DNA of 64,000 nt from assembly GCA_949825025.1 (NCBI GenBank), contig OX463784.1, positions 1,885,168 to 1,949,167 on the forward strand, given 5' to 3'. Source of the DNA: Siphlonurus alternatus. Its lineage: Eukaryota > Arthropoda > Insecta > Ephemeroptera > Siphlonuridae. Both the position numbers and the translations under genes were made by a program. The first letter of the stretch is position 1. Every line of letters starts with the position of its first letter. Positions 44,830-57,076 of this stretch are shown here, in pieces. The notes under the pieces are model-generated. The model was given only the letters and a program-made list of their open reading frames with translations, did not search any database and was not told where the DNA came from.

Positions 44830-47163
44830 GAAGTTTTCTATTTATTTTTAAATATCTTTATAAATATTTTCATCATAAAAAAAATTAGAATTACGAACAT
44901 TTTAGTTTGAATCGAGTTTATTTGGCGATGTTCTAATTTTTGTAGTTAATTTTACATTTTTATATTTAAATCTTTTCTTGATATTTTACACTCCTTTTTT
45001 TTTTTTTTTTTTTTTTTTTTCAGTTGATTTGTATATGTTATGGTTCAACAACATATAATATATATTTTTATTTGCCGGTATATCATATGTATAGTTAAGC
45101 AATTGCGATTGCATCTTTGGTGCATTAGGGTAATTTTATTTTTATATTATTTGCAATACCATTTTATCAGTGTTTGAAAATAGAGCTAGCAGCTCAGCAG
45201 ATCTTGAAACGTTTGCGCTACCCCGAGGTGTATGAACATCGCTCATGTGATATTTTACAGCTGGCTGACACGTGTGCGTGATCGCGTATTTAAAATTGAG
45301 TGATCGTTTCTTTGAAATATAATTAAATTGCTTTAATTAATTAACATGAACAATGAAATCATCATTAAATTTATATAACTTTAGCGCGAAGACTGGAGTT
45401 CGTTTATAATATATTATAAGTTAACATGTACGAAAATAATTGCGTTTATGAAACGATAAATTTTTTGTTTACAATAATATCTGTTTTAATTTTTTTAAGA
45501 ATAGTTTATTAAAAACGATATTTTTTAAAGTGGTACTGGTATATTTTGTTTTTTAATCACCAAACTAGTAGCAGTTTTGATGCATGGTATTGGTGATATC
45601 CAAATGTAATATGGCCCGTCTATCTTGTAGCTTAGCTGTTACCCTTTTTTGTTATTTATATTTTATTTTTAGTTTACAACAATCTGTAGATTATTTTGCT
45701 CATAACCGCTCTAATACGCCTTGTTTAGATTGGTTTAGGTTAGGGCTTGCAGTCCGTGACTTGTAGTCAAGCCATGTAATGAGACTTAAATCACACCTGG
45801 TGTGATTGAGAGTGCGCAGATAAACCAGACTTTTAAATTACTATGTTTTATTTGATTAATAATTAAATAAAAAAAAAAGATAGAGAGAACAATATTTTTC
45901 TTTGAATTAAAATTATTATTATGGTAAAAACGTGTTACATAAATAATTAATATTAATGTAATGAGCTTTCCGGAACCCAAATTTTGTGTTTTGCAGAATC
46001 ATCCTGAACAAGGTTGTCATGGCCCTGAAAATCATTAAAACAAATAACTTAGAGTAATTACGAGGATGGTTTTCAATCCCTCGACAATGCGAAGGAGAGT
46101 GATCGCTGTACCGTGAGATCAGCAGTTGCTTCCCCCTCCGCTTGTTTTTGGTGTCCTGTGGGAGTGTAGCGGAGGTTCGGTCGTTTCCCTAAGTTACCAG
46201 CGAAACCGGCCTCCGCTGAGCATAGCTTTAAATGGTTAGGATGACACGGCTACTGCTTCTCCCACCCAGGGTACAAAATCGCCACGATTTACCACTATGT
46301 GGTCACCCTGGCGTTGGATAATTCCATTGACAAAAAATTGTGGCGTACCACCCCCTCCCCTTTACCCATAAGAATCCCTTTAATTTATTTTTAGTTTTTA
46401 TTATTATTTTTTTATTATTTTTCGTTTAATTTATTTTTTATTATGATTTTATGATTTTTTATTTTTATCCTTTATCCATCATCCTTCCACCTGAATAATA
46501 TTGTACATGGTGGGACGGCCAGCTCGTTTTGTATGATACTGGGAAGCACGAGGAGTTGTGGTTTTTGGATTTTTTTTTTCTAACATATCTTGCAATAAGT
46601 AAAAATTAAAAAAATATGTATTAAATTTTATTTAATGTTCCGTCACAGAAAAAAATTACCAGTTATTTAAATATATTAAAATATTAAATTAGAATGAAAT
46701 TATTGATAATTATTTGTAAAAATTATCTAATATTACACATATTCAATTTTGTAAGGTTTTGAAGCAATGCTTTCTCTGCCGAAGATAGTTGGGTCAGATT
46801 GCATGTTCTTAATAATTGAAAACAAAGCAGTATATATTTATATATACATGCTTTGTGTGAAGCTTTCCACTTTGAAAAATATCATTTTTACCATTGTATT
46901 GATGTGTTGTATTAGCACAGGAACTGTGTAGTCATGGCTCCTATATCTCTCCTTTGTTTATATAAATTATTCAATATGAATAATTATACGTAAAAATGGA
47001 TATTATTGTTAATGCATTGATCATATTTAAATTTATAAATTGATAAATTATCTAAATTGCGTTTCCGGTAATACAAAATGTAATACGTATGTATAATTTA
47101 ATTATGTTACTTGAAATATATAACAATATAAATTGATTATCATTACATATTAAATTTATTAAG
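44830..47163. other. AT-rich stretch with SINE-like patch
   Basis: Mostly non-coding. A GC-richer patch at 46080-46340 (GGAGTGTAGCGGAGGTTCGG, CACTATGTGGTCACCCTGGC) looks like an old retroelement I could not classify. A single acceptor-like site, TTTTGTGTTTTGCAG, lies before 46000. A poly(T) run of about 25 lies at 44997-45020. Confidence 0.35.
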
Positions 47164-47253
47164 AACGGGGGTCTCTAACTTATTCAATCACCTCAACTCT
47201 ACCTCGTCACGTGACCTCCGCGAGATCACCGCCCTGAAGACCTCACTTGTCTG
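47164..47253 (+). pseudogene. Exon-like block, faintly Rictor-like (a)
   Basis: 90 bp ending CTG/GTGAGTT, a consensus donor. Open in the frame GVSNLFNHLNSTSSRDLREI then TALKTSLV, with two bases left over. The acceptor (TTTATTAAG) is weak. Joined to the next block the frame continues. From memory of the family, the run resembles the region of the TORC2 subunit Rictor around 'LKASLWALG', which scaffolds TORC2 kinase. The similarity is short and could be chance. If real, this is a fragment, since no other Rictor exon is recognisable. Confidence 0.3.
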
Positions 47254-47335
47254 GTGAGTTGAGTTTTTTCAAAAATAATTGACACTGCATTATGAACATA
47301 ACTTTTCAAAACGGCATTCTGTTCTTTCAATACAG

Positions 47336-47453
47336 GGGCAGCGTAAACTCGGCTGGTTTGTGGCTAAAACCTCGACGCTCGTACTGTGCCTGCTGCCATG
47401 GCACCATGTATTGCAACACCTTATCAACGGTCTCGCCAGTTCAATTTGGTTCG
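47336..47453 (+). pseudogene. Exon-like block, faintly Rictor-like (b)
   Basis: 118 bp between TTCTTTCAATACAG and TCG/GTGAGTT. In phase with block (a) it reads GSVNSAGLWLKPRRSYCACC, then HGTMYCNTLSTVSPVQFGS. The HGT...QFGS end is reminiscent of the conserved 'RGTCxYxLGLxSxTxxG' run of Rictor. The absence of stops over 39 codons and two good splice sites are the direct evidence; the family is inference. A second frame of the same block is also open. Confidence 0.3.
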
Positions 47454-47644
47454 GTGAGTTACCATTTATTTATATAAATAGTTGTTGAACTACATTATCA
47501 TTATAATGCACAAAATGTCGTAATGGAAATTTAATTTTTAATTTCAGAAATGTATAGAGGGTGCAATGTAATGCTATACTCTTTTTTTATCAGATTTTTT
47601 AGAGTCAAGTAACAATTTTTTTAAAAACTATTGAAAGTTAAAAG

Positions 47645-50238
47645 ACAAAGAAAGTGTCAATGGAGTAATAGAGACAACACCAGAGGCAGTGTCTAACATT
47701 CTGGCGGACACATTCTCCTCAATCTCAGACCCAACTAACTATGACCCAGCATTCATCCCTCACAAGGACAGGGCAGTGAGTAGACCACCCGACTTCTCCA
47801 CAAGAGAAGACCTGGACTACAATCATCCTTTCACCATGTGGGAGATGGAGGCAGAACTCAAAGATGCCAAGAGCTCAGCTCCTGGCCAAGACCAAATCCA
47901 CATAGAGATGTTGCGACACCTGAGCAATCAAGCGTCTGTTCAACTTCTCCAGATGTACAACCGAATCTGGCTCGAAGGCATTTTCCCACAACTGTGGAAA
48001 AAAGCCATCGTCATCCCGATCTACAAAACCGGCAAAAACAAAATCGATCCGAAGAGCTACCGCCCAATCGCCCTCACTTCTGTCCTGTGCAAAGTGATGG
48101 AAAGAATGGTCAACAAGCGCCTGGTGTGGTTCGCTGAAAAACATGACCTTCTCTCCAATGAGCAATGTGGGTTCAGACAACATCGCTCTACTACCGACAA
48201 CCTGGTGAAACTCGAAAACGAGATCCAGAACGCCTACCTCAACAAAGAACACCTCGTAGCCGTGTCTTTCGACATGGAAAAGGCTTACGACACGACCTGG
48301 AGACACGGAATACTCAAGACCCTCCATGAATGGGGACTGCGCGGTCACATGCCAGTCTTCATCCGAGAGTTCATGAAGGACCGAGTCTTTTCAGTACGTG
48401 TTGGTAACACCATCTCTGATCAACGAGCCCAGGAGACTGGCGTCCCCCAAGGATCGGTGCTGAGTGTAACATTGTTCGCTGTGGCGATCAACAGCATCGT
48501 TCGCAATGTCAGTCACCCCATCAGGAGTTCGCTGTATGTGGATGACTTCATCATCTACTGCGCAGCAAAACTTCTGAGGACGGCTCAACGACAACTTCAA
48601 ATGTGCATCAACAAACTGTTCAGGTGGAGCAGATCCAACGGATTCAAATTCTCTGCGCAGAAAACCACTGTGGTCCACTTCCACAGACTGCGTGGTGTGC
48701 AACCAGAGCCTGAGCTCCAGATGGGAGGAATTCCGATCCCATGCTCTGATACTGTCCGCTTTCTGGGACTCATTTTCGACAGCAAATTGTCGTGGAGGCC
48801 CCATCTTAGAAGCCTGAAGGCAAAATGCCAACAGCCACTTAACCTTCTCCGTGTCTTGAGTGGAAAGTCCTATGGTGCTGACCGAGTGGTACTCTTACGA
48901 CTCTATCGCGCCCTGGTTCGTTCCAAGCTAGACTATGGAGCAATAATCTACAACTCAGCTAGACCGTCATATATCAAAACGCTTGACCCAGTCCACAACA
49001 CTGGACTGAGGCTGGCCACAGGAGCATTTCGCTCTAGCCCAATAGAAAGCCTCTGTGCAGAGGCTGGAGAACCACCACTCAAGAGCAGGCGAGACTTGCT
49101 AACTTGCAACTACATCGCGAGTCTTCTTAGCAAGCCACAGCACACAACATTCGAGTGCGTCTTCAAACCAAAGCACAGGAATAAATACCTCCAAAGACAT
49201 AAAACAACAAGGCCTCTGGGCATCCGGGCGAGGGAACTTCTCACAGGAGACCTGGGAATCCACTATCTCCCCGCTGTGTACAACCAGGTACCAAGCTCGA
49301 TTGCACCGTGGAAAATTCCTCGCCCACGCGTGAGACTTGACCTGGCAAACAACAAAAAAGACAGTACAGACCCCTTACTCTACAGGGGCATTTACTCAGA
49401 AGTGATAGACCAGTACAGAGACTACACTCTGGCCTTCACCGACGGCTCAAAGAAGGACGATGACGTTGATTGTGCCTTCGTCATCAACAACGAAGAACAT
49501 GGATACTGCCTGCGTGAGCAAACAAGTGTATTCACATCAGAAATGTACGCCATCTGGAAAGCTCTCGAGCACTGTTTGGAAAGAGACGACAGATCCATTA
49601 TGATCTGTACCGACTCCCTCAGTAGCCTCCAGACAATTGAGAAAACATTCCCCAAGAATCCACTGGCAAAGAAAATCCAAGATTGTCTCTACCAGTTGGC
49701 GAACCAGGACAAATACGTCTCTTTCCTCTGGGTACCCGGCCATGCTGGAATCCCTGGAAATGAGGCTGCAGACAAAGCCGCAAAGCGAGCCTCTGAGAAA
49801 GAGGACTGGGACTCGGAGGAGATCACATCAGACGACTTCCGCAACTCGCTACAACTGGACATCCAAAGGAGATGGGAAGCATCGTGGCAAGAGGTCACAT
49901 ATGACAACAAACTGCGGAACATCAAGGAAATGCCACGCGCATGGCAGACCAGCTACAGAAAGAACCGCAGGGACGAGGTCATCCTCGCCAGACTGCGCAT
50001 CGGATACACCAGGCTGACACACGGCCACCTCATGGAGCACGAAGCCCCTCCTCTGTGTGCAACCTGTGCCGAAGAACTGACAGTGGACCACATCCTCACG
50101 AACTGTCGCCACTACGTGGAAGAAAGAAGGACCTGCAAAATGACAGGCTCCACTAAAGAGGTTCTCGCAAACGACGAGGAAGCAGTGCAGCGCATCTTAG
50201 AGTTCACCACTAAGGCGAACCTACGAAGAGAGCTGTAA
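47645..50238 (+). CDS. LINE ORF2 fragment: reverse transcriptase + RNase H + zinc finger (I-group)
   Basis: Open for about 864 codons from the element's truncated 5' edge (LKDKESVNGVIETTPEAV...), with no natural ATG at the start. Domains: linker with APGQDQIHIEML; RT with SYRPIALTSVLCKVMERMVN, motif A SFDMEKAYDTTW, motif B TGVPQGSVLSVTLF and motif C YVDDF (about residues 85-300); RNase H with FTDGSKKDD, SEMYAIWKALE, CTDSLSSLQT and WVPGHAGIPGNEAAD (about 590-720), keeping the catalytic acidic residues; and a C-terminal CATCAEELTVDHILTNCRHY Cys/His finger. RT plus RNase H and YVDDF point to the I-superfamily (I, Nimb or a relative). The endonuclease half is lost, so the copy cannot move itself, but RT and RNase H look intact. 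GC content is well above its surroundings, consistent with a recent arrival. Confidence 0.9.
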
Positions 50239-50427
50239 ACAGAAACAAACAAAGAAAAGAAACGAGAAAAACAAAGAAAATCAAAACATAGACACAATAA
50301 ACAAAGAAATAAAATCCCATATGGGAAACAGTAAAAAATCTGCGGTCTCTTAAAGGCCGCGCTGGGGGCATACATGACCAAAATGTGTCAATTGCCCCAA
50401 AATATAAATCAATCAATCAATCAATCA
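47645..50427 (+). mobile_element. 5'-truncated I-group non-LTR retrotransposon
   Basis: Extent of the insertion: the ORF fragment, a 3' UTR of about 170 bp with TAAAGGCCGCGCTGGGGG, and a (AATC)n tail at about 50408-50427. The tail is tetranucleotide, not poly(A). Confidence 0.85.
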
Positions 50428-50814
50428 AAGTGTTTTAACGGTTCTTATAATAAAATAAAAGGGCCTAAAAGGGGCGTGGGTTCAAATCCGACCTCGGTAA
50501 AACTTTTTACCAATAATTCCTGGGCTGAAAATAACTTAAAAAAAATCAGAGTGGCCTAACTTTGCACCCTCTATTCATTTTTGCAATAAAAAAAGTTGAA
50601 GTCACTGCTCTATTGTTTTCTCCACTGTAACACCATTGGGCAGCAGCCACGTCTGGGCTGGCAACTCTCGGTGTGCAGCTGAATAGTCGAGAACCATGTG
50701 ACGTCATGAACGTGGCAGTGACGTCACAGCTCGTCTGCCTCACGGCCCTTTCATCGTGCAAACAATAAAGGTAGCAGTACTTCTAGTGACTTTTAACTAA
50801 AATATATACATAGA

Positions 50815-50994
50815 GGGGGACATTCACAAAGCACTTTAACCCCCACTTTAGCCCCGATTTTTAACCCTGGTGCTTAACATGGTACTAAACCAGGGGCTAA
50901 CCATGTTGAGCTCATAGCTTGGCACCATGTTTAGCACCAGGGTTAAAAATCGGGGCTAAATTGGGGGTTAAAGTGCTTTGTGAATGTCCCCCAG
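50815..50994. mobile_element. Fold-back MITE ('ATTCACAAAGCACTTTAACC' family), copy 2
   Basis: GGGGGACATTCACAAAGCAC pairs with GTGCTTTGTGAATGTCCCCC. Perfect for about 40 bp and well preserved inside (CGATTTTTAACCCTGGTGCT). Confidence 0.85.
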
Positions 50995-51139
50995 AGATTT
51001 TTTTATTACATTACTTTTTTTATTATTTATTACAACTTTTTATTAGTAAAAAGTATAAAAATAATTTAAATGTTTTTAAACTTTGTATACTACGATTTAA
51101 AAGGAAAATAGGCAATACAGTATAGACCTCAAAATTTTT

Positions 51140-51335
51140 ATGACAAGAATGGATAAGGGTGAAAAATAGGCCCCAATGATTTAAATTTATTCAGATTTCT
51201 TAAAGCCCGGGAAGTATTGCTAAAAAGTTTTGCCGAGATTGGTTTTGAACCCAACACTTTTAGTTCCTGTATTGTTAAGAGCAGCGTCACTTTCTAATAT
51301 TTTTTTTTTTTAAATTGTTCCCAGACTCATAAATT
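51140..51335. mobile_element. Degenerate half copy of the 39412-family MITE
   Basis: GACAAGAATGGATAAGGGTG and TTATTCAGATTTCTTAAAGC match the left arm loosely; the right arm is only suggested by GTTCCCAGACTC. Confidence 0.4.
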
Positions 51336-51390
51336 AATTATTGTTTTTAGGATTGACTGTGGAATCTCTCACATTATCATACACTGTCAG

Positions 51391-51464
51391 GACGAGGAAA
51401 CACCCCACGTGACACCACGAGGTGCGCTCCGTGGTCGCTCCATGACTCAGCATGTCCTCGTCAG
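51391..51464 (+). CDS. Exon-like block E4, third relative
   Basis: Follows CATACACTGTCAG and ends TCAG/GTAGGG. Open as DEETPHVTPRGALRGRSMTQ then HVLVR. Flanking intron sequence also matches 33771-33865, so this is a piece of the same duplicated unit, but E4 here precedes E1, the reverse of the order within copies A and B. Confidence 0.35.
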
Positions 51465-51652
51465 GTAGGGATCATAATGTATAGTCTGTCCGGGATAGGT
51501 TGATCTGACGTCACCATCTTTTGTCCTCCAATAAAATCCTAATGGGAGGGTCACGTGACTGATGACCTTCTGTATTCTGAACAGACTATATAAATCCAGA
51601 GATACTATAGAGACCTCCATGTTATGTGGGTAGCAATTTGATGCACCATTAA

Positions 51653-51853
51653 TTTAGTTCCACCGGAATTACGAATGGCCGTGCCACTGTCGACCAATCA
51701 CAATGGTTTCATCATCAGTGACGTCATCCGAGCTGGCCAATCGCTGATCACATAATTTCTTATTGGCTACCTCGGTTGACGTCACTGATGATAAAACCTA
51801 TGGTAATTGGTCAAAATTGGCGTGGCTACTCGTAATTCCAGTGGGACCAAATT
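51653..51853. mobile_element. Fold-back MITE with paired GACGTCA centre
   Basis: Arms GAATTACGAATGGCCGTGCC / GGCGTGGCTACTCGTAATTC and CATCAGTGACGTCA / TGACGTCACTGATG. Confidence 0.75.
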
Positions 51854-52299
51854 CAAGGTTCTTCAAATTCCTCCCCATATATCACGGAGGTCATTAATTC
51901 ATCCCTGCTATAATTTCTCGTGGACTTGCAAAAATTCATGGGGGCTGAACCTAAGTACAATGCTAATTAAATAATGCAATGGGAAATCTTCAGTTACCCC
52001 AAATTAAAATTCTCAAATCATGGAGAGACTTCCCTTATTGTTTGTACGGCTTTGTTATACATTTTGAGCCAGCCTGGGTGTTGTCAATCTGTAATTTTGA
52101 CTCGCCTTGTAAATATGTAAGCATTTGAATATTAAAAAAATTTTAGCGTCATAATTTTTCAATCCTTTATTTTCTTAATTATAATAATTCATTCGGGCTA
52201 AATATTATAGTAAAAAAACAATTAACTCAACGCAAATAAATTTAGAATTCTCGCTTGTTAATTAATACATATTATTAATTGTACCTTCCTTGCTCCTAG

Positions 52300-52434
52300 A
52301 ACTGCTACATCACACGACCGATCGTTCGCCGAAGAGGCCACCCCTTGACTTGCGACAGAAAGACTCCTCGTCGGTCACTGACCCCACGTCACCACGTTCG
52401 TCCGGCCTGCAAGGATCACACGTGTCTTCTCCAG
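52300..52434 (+). CDS. Exon-like block E1, third relative
   Basis: Between CCTTGCTCCTAG and CCAG/GTGAGA. Reads LLHHTTDRSPKRPPLDLRQK, then SVTDPTSPRSSGLQGSHVSS. A 4-base deletion relative to A and B (CACGTTCG against CACGATCGTTCG) means the first half is read in a different frame from E1 of A/B. It cannot be joined in phase to the upstream E4 relative. Confidence 0.35.
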
Positions 52435-52439
52435 GTGAG

Positions 52440-53319
52440 AATATTGTACACTTCTGGGCAGACCGAATGTTATCTCTGCTCGTAGTACGCATTAAGGTGC
52501 TTTTCCATGGAGCAATGTCACGCGGGACTTAATTAGCGCGGGGCGAGAAAAGCGCACCTGCAGTGAAATCGTATGGCGGCCATATTGGCGAGAAAATATC
52601 ACGGCGCGATTAAATCGCTACGGGAAAGCAAATTCTCCTCGCTAATATCATACAACTCTTAGTTTTGAACGCAATGTACTTTTGTAGTTTCTAGCATTTC
52701 TGTAAGCAGGAATGAACATTATCATTTAAAATATACAGATTTTTAATTGGTTTCGTGCAAATATATCACTTGATTTTTTTTTTTTTTTTTTCATACTGAG
52801 CACCATTAGATCACAATTTACGAAGAAAAATTGTGTAATGATAAAATTATAGTTTCGTCCTGCAGCCTGTGACACTTTGGTGATTAAACAGTTGCCTAAT
52901 CTACAGTGAAAACTACCTCATGACGTTACATTCCCCCCGTCATACACTTCTTGACATCTCGAACGTAACGTCTGCTCTCATTACAACCCACCAAGTTGCT
53001 TGTAACTTGTCAACACTCACAACGTTTACATGACGTTGTTTACTATATGGATCTGTTGATGACGCCTTATAATGAGAACAACATCATCCGTTATCAACAC
53101 GAATACATATTAAACACCGTCATGTATAAACGTAGTAACTGTAGAAGAGTCTTGTAAATAAAAATTTACGTCTTCAGCTTGCGGATTTAAGGCATGAGAA
53201 AACATTTGTTTGAATTATAAGGGAATGTCAAACAAAATCTATTAAAGGAAAAACGTTACTCTTTTTTTTATTGCAAATTTCGATGAAGGATCTAGTTATA
53301 ATTTTTTTCAAGCAATTAA
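52440..53319. other. No gene seen
   Basis: 52500-52670 resembles the 'GCGACAACGGCG...CGCCAAATATGG' MITE theme loosely (ATGGCGGCCATATTGGCG). The remainder is non-coding. Confidence 0.35.
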
Positions 53320-53810
53320 ATCCATAGTTGAAAAATAATTTTGTCTTCAACTCATCCTATACACGTCTAAACCTAATATTTTTACCTCTCAAACACGTCT
53401 TATTTCTTCTTCTCTCAAAGTGAGGATGCAATGGAGACAATAAGAGGCATTCACAAAGCCTTAAGGCCACATTTAGGGCTCGATAATTTAAGACCAGAAA
53501 TTTTGGGTCTAAAAAAAAAAGCATGCCTAAAATCAGGCTTTAAATTATCGATCCCTAAATGTGGCCTCAGGGCTTTGTGAATGCCCCTTAATATTTCTAA
53601 GAATATGCTCAAGAAGAGAAAAAAACTTAATCTCTTATTTTCCACTCTAATTTCGTCTAAAATGGTGCAAAATAGGAGGAAAAAATACGAGAAGGAAATA
53701 GCGAAGATATTATGAAATTAATTTCAACTTGGGATTATAATCAAGCTGCAAATCACTGTTGCTTCATTTTGTAATTCTTTACAGTGAATCACAAGGAAAA
53801 CACGTTACAG
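53320..53810. mobile_element. Relative of the 42112 element arm, with nested fold-back
   Basis: CTTCTTCTCTCAAAGTGAGG and ATATGCTCAAGAAGAG match the neighbourhood of 43590-43760 in inverse orientation. Interrupted at 53443-53590 by a small palindrome. Confidence 0.6.
53443..53590. mobile_element. Fold-back MITE with GGCATTCACAAAGCC ends
   Basis: GCATTCACAAAGCC pairs with GGCTTTGTGAATGC. The interior ATTTAGGGCTCGATAATTTA pairs with TAAATTATCGATCCCTAAAT. Tips resemble the 39139/50815 family; the interior differs. Confidence 0.75.
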
Positions 53811-53935
53811 GACTGTGACGTCACAGTATCTTTAATCTCAATTTTAAGTGTTTTTCAGCAAGAGAGAATACATATTCGCATGCAACGCTCTTAATTACAA
53901 TAATCTGTAACATTATACTTGTCCACGGCTGTATA

Positions 53936-55575
53936 TGTTCGCACCAAAGCCCGAATTCGGGCAAAGCCCGAAAAAAATGCGCACAACTAGGTGTGGCCCT
54001 AGCGATTTGAGCAAAGCCCTAAATTAACAAATATTTCGGGCTTTGCTCATTTAAATTTGATAATTTTTTTCTAGAAGTGCTCAAATCGGAAAAAGCAAAC
54101 CCCGACGAGAAGTTTTATTTCGGGGTTTGCTCATTTAAATTTGTTAATTTCTAGAAGTGCTCAACTCGAAAAAAGCAAACACCGACGATTAGTTTCATTT
54201 CGGGCTTTGCTCACTGTTTTGATCATTTCTAGAAATGCTCAAAGCAAAATGAAAAATAATAAATTTAGAAATCAGTGGAATTTGTGCCATATAATAGAAC
54301 TAAAAAATAAAACAATAAAATAATGTAAATTAAATAATATATTAATTTATATCACTTTTTTAATCGATTGAAAAATGTACAAATTTATTATTAGCATAGC
54401 GAGTATATATTATTTTTTATTGAAACATTTCTTTCTGCATTATTCAATATGATTTTGCCACACTTCTTATATTAATACATTGTATATGTTAGTCAATTTA
54501 ATTAAATTTATTACAGCTGATTTAACATTATAAAATCATTTGTTAACTTAATTTATAGAAATTGCTAATAAGCAAAAAGCTCCTCAAGATAGTACCAAAC
54601 CTACCAATTAAAAAAAGAAAAGGAAAATTTAAGCCTGCAAAATATATAATTATTATATTACCTGTCTTATTTTTGCAGGGATTAGTCTTATTTTTTTTTT
54701 TTGTTTTGTTTTTTGCACAACAACATGTTTTAGATAGCACAACCTTTCCTACAGTTGCAAAACACAAAACCTTGCTTGACTTTGCTAATGCTGCTGCTGA
54801 TTTGAGACTCTTTTCTTTGTCATGGTGTAGTATGTCGTCTGAACTTGAAAATTGTTCATCTGCAAGCTGGAATTCATTGCTAGAATATAATTTAATCATA
54901 CACTTTAATTATAAAAAAATGTTAAAATGAAAAAATTAAAATTGTCTCTCAGAGTGTCAAAATCGTATTTTTTAATATGACTTGAATAATACAGGAAGAA
55001 ATGAGTTTTAATGAAAAAAAATACCATACAAGCTATGCTAATATTAAATTTGTACTTTTTTCAACTAATTAAAAATATATATTAATTAAAATATTATTAA
55101 AATTACATTATTTCATTGTTTTATTACTAAGTACTATAATACGGCACAATTTCCATTGATTTCCAAATTTATTATTTTTCATTTTGCTTTGAGCATTTCT
55201 AGAAATGATCAAAACAGTGAGGAAAGCCCGAAATAAAACTTATAGTCAGGGTTTGCCTTTTTCGAGTTGAGCACTTCTAAAAATTATCAAATTTAAATGA
55301 GCAAACCCTGAAATAAAACTTCTCGTCGGGGTTTGCTTTTTCCAATTTGAGCACTTCTAGAAATGATAAAATTTTAATGAGCAAAAACCACGAAATATAA
55401 AACTGCTCGTCGGGGTTTGCTTTTTTCGATTTGAGCACTTCTAGAAATGATCAAATTTAAATGAGCAAAGCCTGAAATATTTGTTAATTTCGGGCTATGC
55501 TCAAATCGCTAGGGACACACCTAGTTGTGCGCATTACTTTCGGGCTTTGCCCGAGTTCGGGCTTCGGTGCCAACA
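53936..55575. mobile_element. Foldback-like element, copy X1 (complete)
   Basis: Ends TGTTCGCACCAAAGCCCG and the near complement CGGGCTTCGGTGCCAACA. Each end is a module array of about 300-390 bp: hairpin units built on AGCAAACCCCG/CGGGGTTTGCT, separated by TCTAGAAATGATCAAATTT and inverted between the two ends. The centre (54400-55000) carries the second inverted pair and the Cys-rich coding relic in reverse (minus frame 54899-54543 with SKTCCCAKN). Long terminal repeats made of short repeated modules are the defining trait of Drosophila Foldback elements; kinship is inference. Confidence 0.7.
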
Positions 55576-55946
55576 TATACATATTAAAATAAAGCACAAT
55601 ACATGTTAATATTAAAAAATGAAGCAGAAAACCCCTTATTTTAATTCCAAATTTTCTACGGTGGCTTCCCTCCTTTTTTGGCCTTGCTGGAATTCACTTC
55701 GAGGCAGCCTGAATGTTATCACTGCTGGTCACTGATTGGGTCTCTCACCTTGACACTATAAATATGTAACCGTTTGAACGACAAAATTTATAAAAAAGCT
55801 GCAACATCCATAATTATGATTAAATTATTTAACTTTTATTTAAAGTTGGAATTGTTATTTTGGTGCATGACAAATTTCATGTCAAAACAAACATTGCGTG
55901 CTTTTTTAATAAGTATAACAATAGAAATACTTTATTTAAATGAATA
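55576..55946. other. Spacer between two Foldback-like copies
   Basis: AT-rich, no gene. Confidence 0.5.
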
Positions 55947-57076
55947 TGTTGGCATCAAAGCCCGAAAAAAATGCGCACACCTAGATGTGCCCCTAGCGAT
56001 TTGAGCAAAGCCCGAAATTAACAAATATTTGGGCTTTGCTCATTTAAATTTGATCATTTCTAGAAGTGCCCAAATCGAAAAAAGCAAACCACGACGAGAA
56101 AATTTATTTCGGGCTTCGCTCACTGTTTTGATCATTTCTAGAAGTGCTCAAAGCAAAATGAAAAATTATAATTGGAATATGTGCCGTATTATAGCAATAA
56201 ATAATAAAACAATAAATAGATGTAAATTTAATAATATTTTAATAATGTCACTTTTTTAATTAATTGATAAAAATACAAATTTAACATTAATAGCGTTTAT
56301 ACTGCAGTATAGTATATTTTTTATTTATAAAATATTTCTTCCTGTATTATTGAAGTCATATTGAAAATAAAACGATTTTGTCACACTGAGAGGCACTTTT
56401 AATTTTTTTATTATTATCATTTTTTTATAATAAAAGGGTATGATTACAATTATACTCTAGCAATAAATTCCAGGTTGCAGATGAACAATTTCTAAGTTCA
56501 GACGACGTACCACACATGACAAAGAAAAGAGTCCCTCAGATCAGCAGCAGCATTAGCAAATTAAAAGCAAGGTTTTGTGTTTTGCAACTGCAAGAAAGGT
56601 TGTCAATCTAAAACATTTTGTGCTAAGAATAAATTTAAATGAATTTTAAAATGCTATGATAGTAATCCTTGCAAAATTAAGTCAAGCTCAGGTAATAATA
56701 AGATCAGGTAAGAATCAGTTATAATAATTATTTATTTTGCATGCTTATGTTTTTTGTTTTTTTCAGTTTTTTTAATTGATATAATAGGTTTTGTACTATC
56801 TTGAGGAGCTCTTATCTTCATAGCAAGTTCTATAAATTAAGTTAAAATGATTTTATAATATATCAGCTGTAAAAAAATATTTAAATTAACTAACATACAA
56901 TATTAATATAAAAAGTGTGACAAAATCGTATTTCTCAGTATGACTTGAATAATACACAGAAAGAAATGTTTTAATAAAAAATATATTACCGCTGTGCTAA
57001 AATGTTAAATTTGTATTTTTGTCAATTAATTAAAAAAGTGATGTAATTAAAATATTATTAAATTCACAATATTTTA

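Larger units (their letters stand above)
47535..50600. mobile_element. 39412-family MITE split by a LINE
   Basis: Left arm 47535-47644 (AGAAATGTATAGAGGGTGCA, TTTTATCAGATTTTTTAGAG) and right arm 50495-50600 (CAATAATTCCTGGGCTG, GCACCCTCTATTCATTTTTG) are complementary and belong to one palindromic MITE that received the LINE at 47645-50427. Confidence 0.75.

Noticed and set aside
46080..46340. Possible tRNA- or 5S-derived SINE
   Set aside because: GC-rich and SINE-like in size, but I could not find box A/B or 5S landmarks, so I left it as unclassified.
49422..50381. Several minus-strand and alternate-frame ORFs
   Set aside because: Shadows of the GC-rich LINE reverse transcriptase/RNase H frame on the plus strand.
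50427..50500. tRNA-like GGGTTCAAATCC segment
   Set aside because: Only a T-loop-like stretch is present; no cloverleaf can be drawn.
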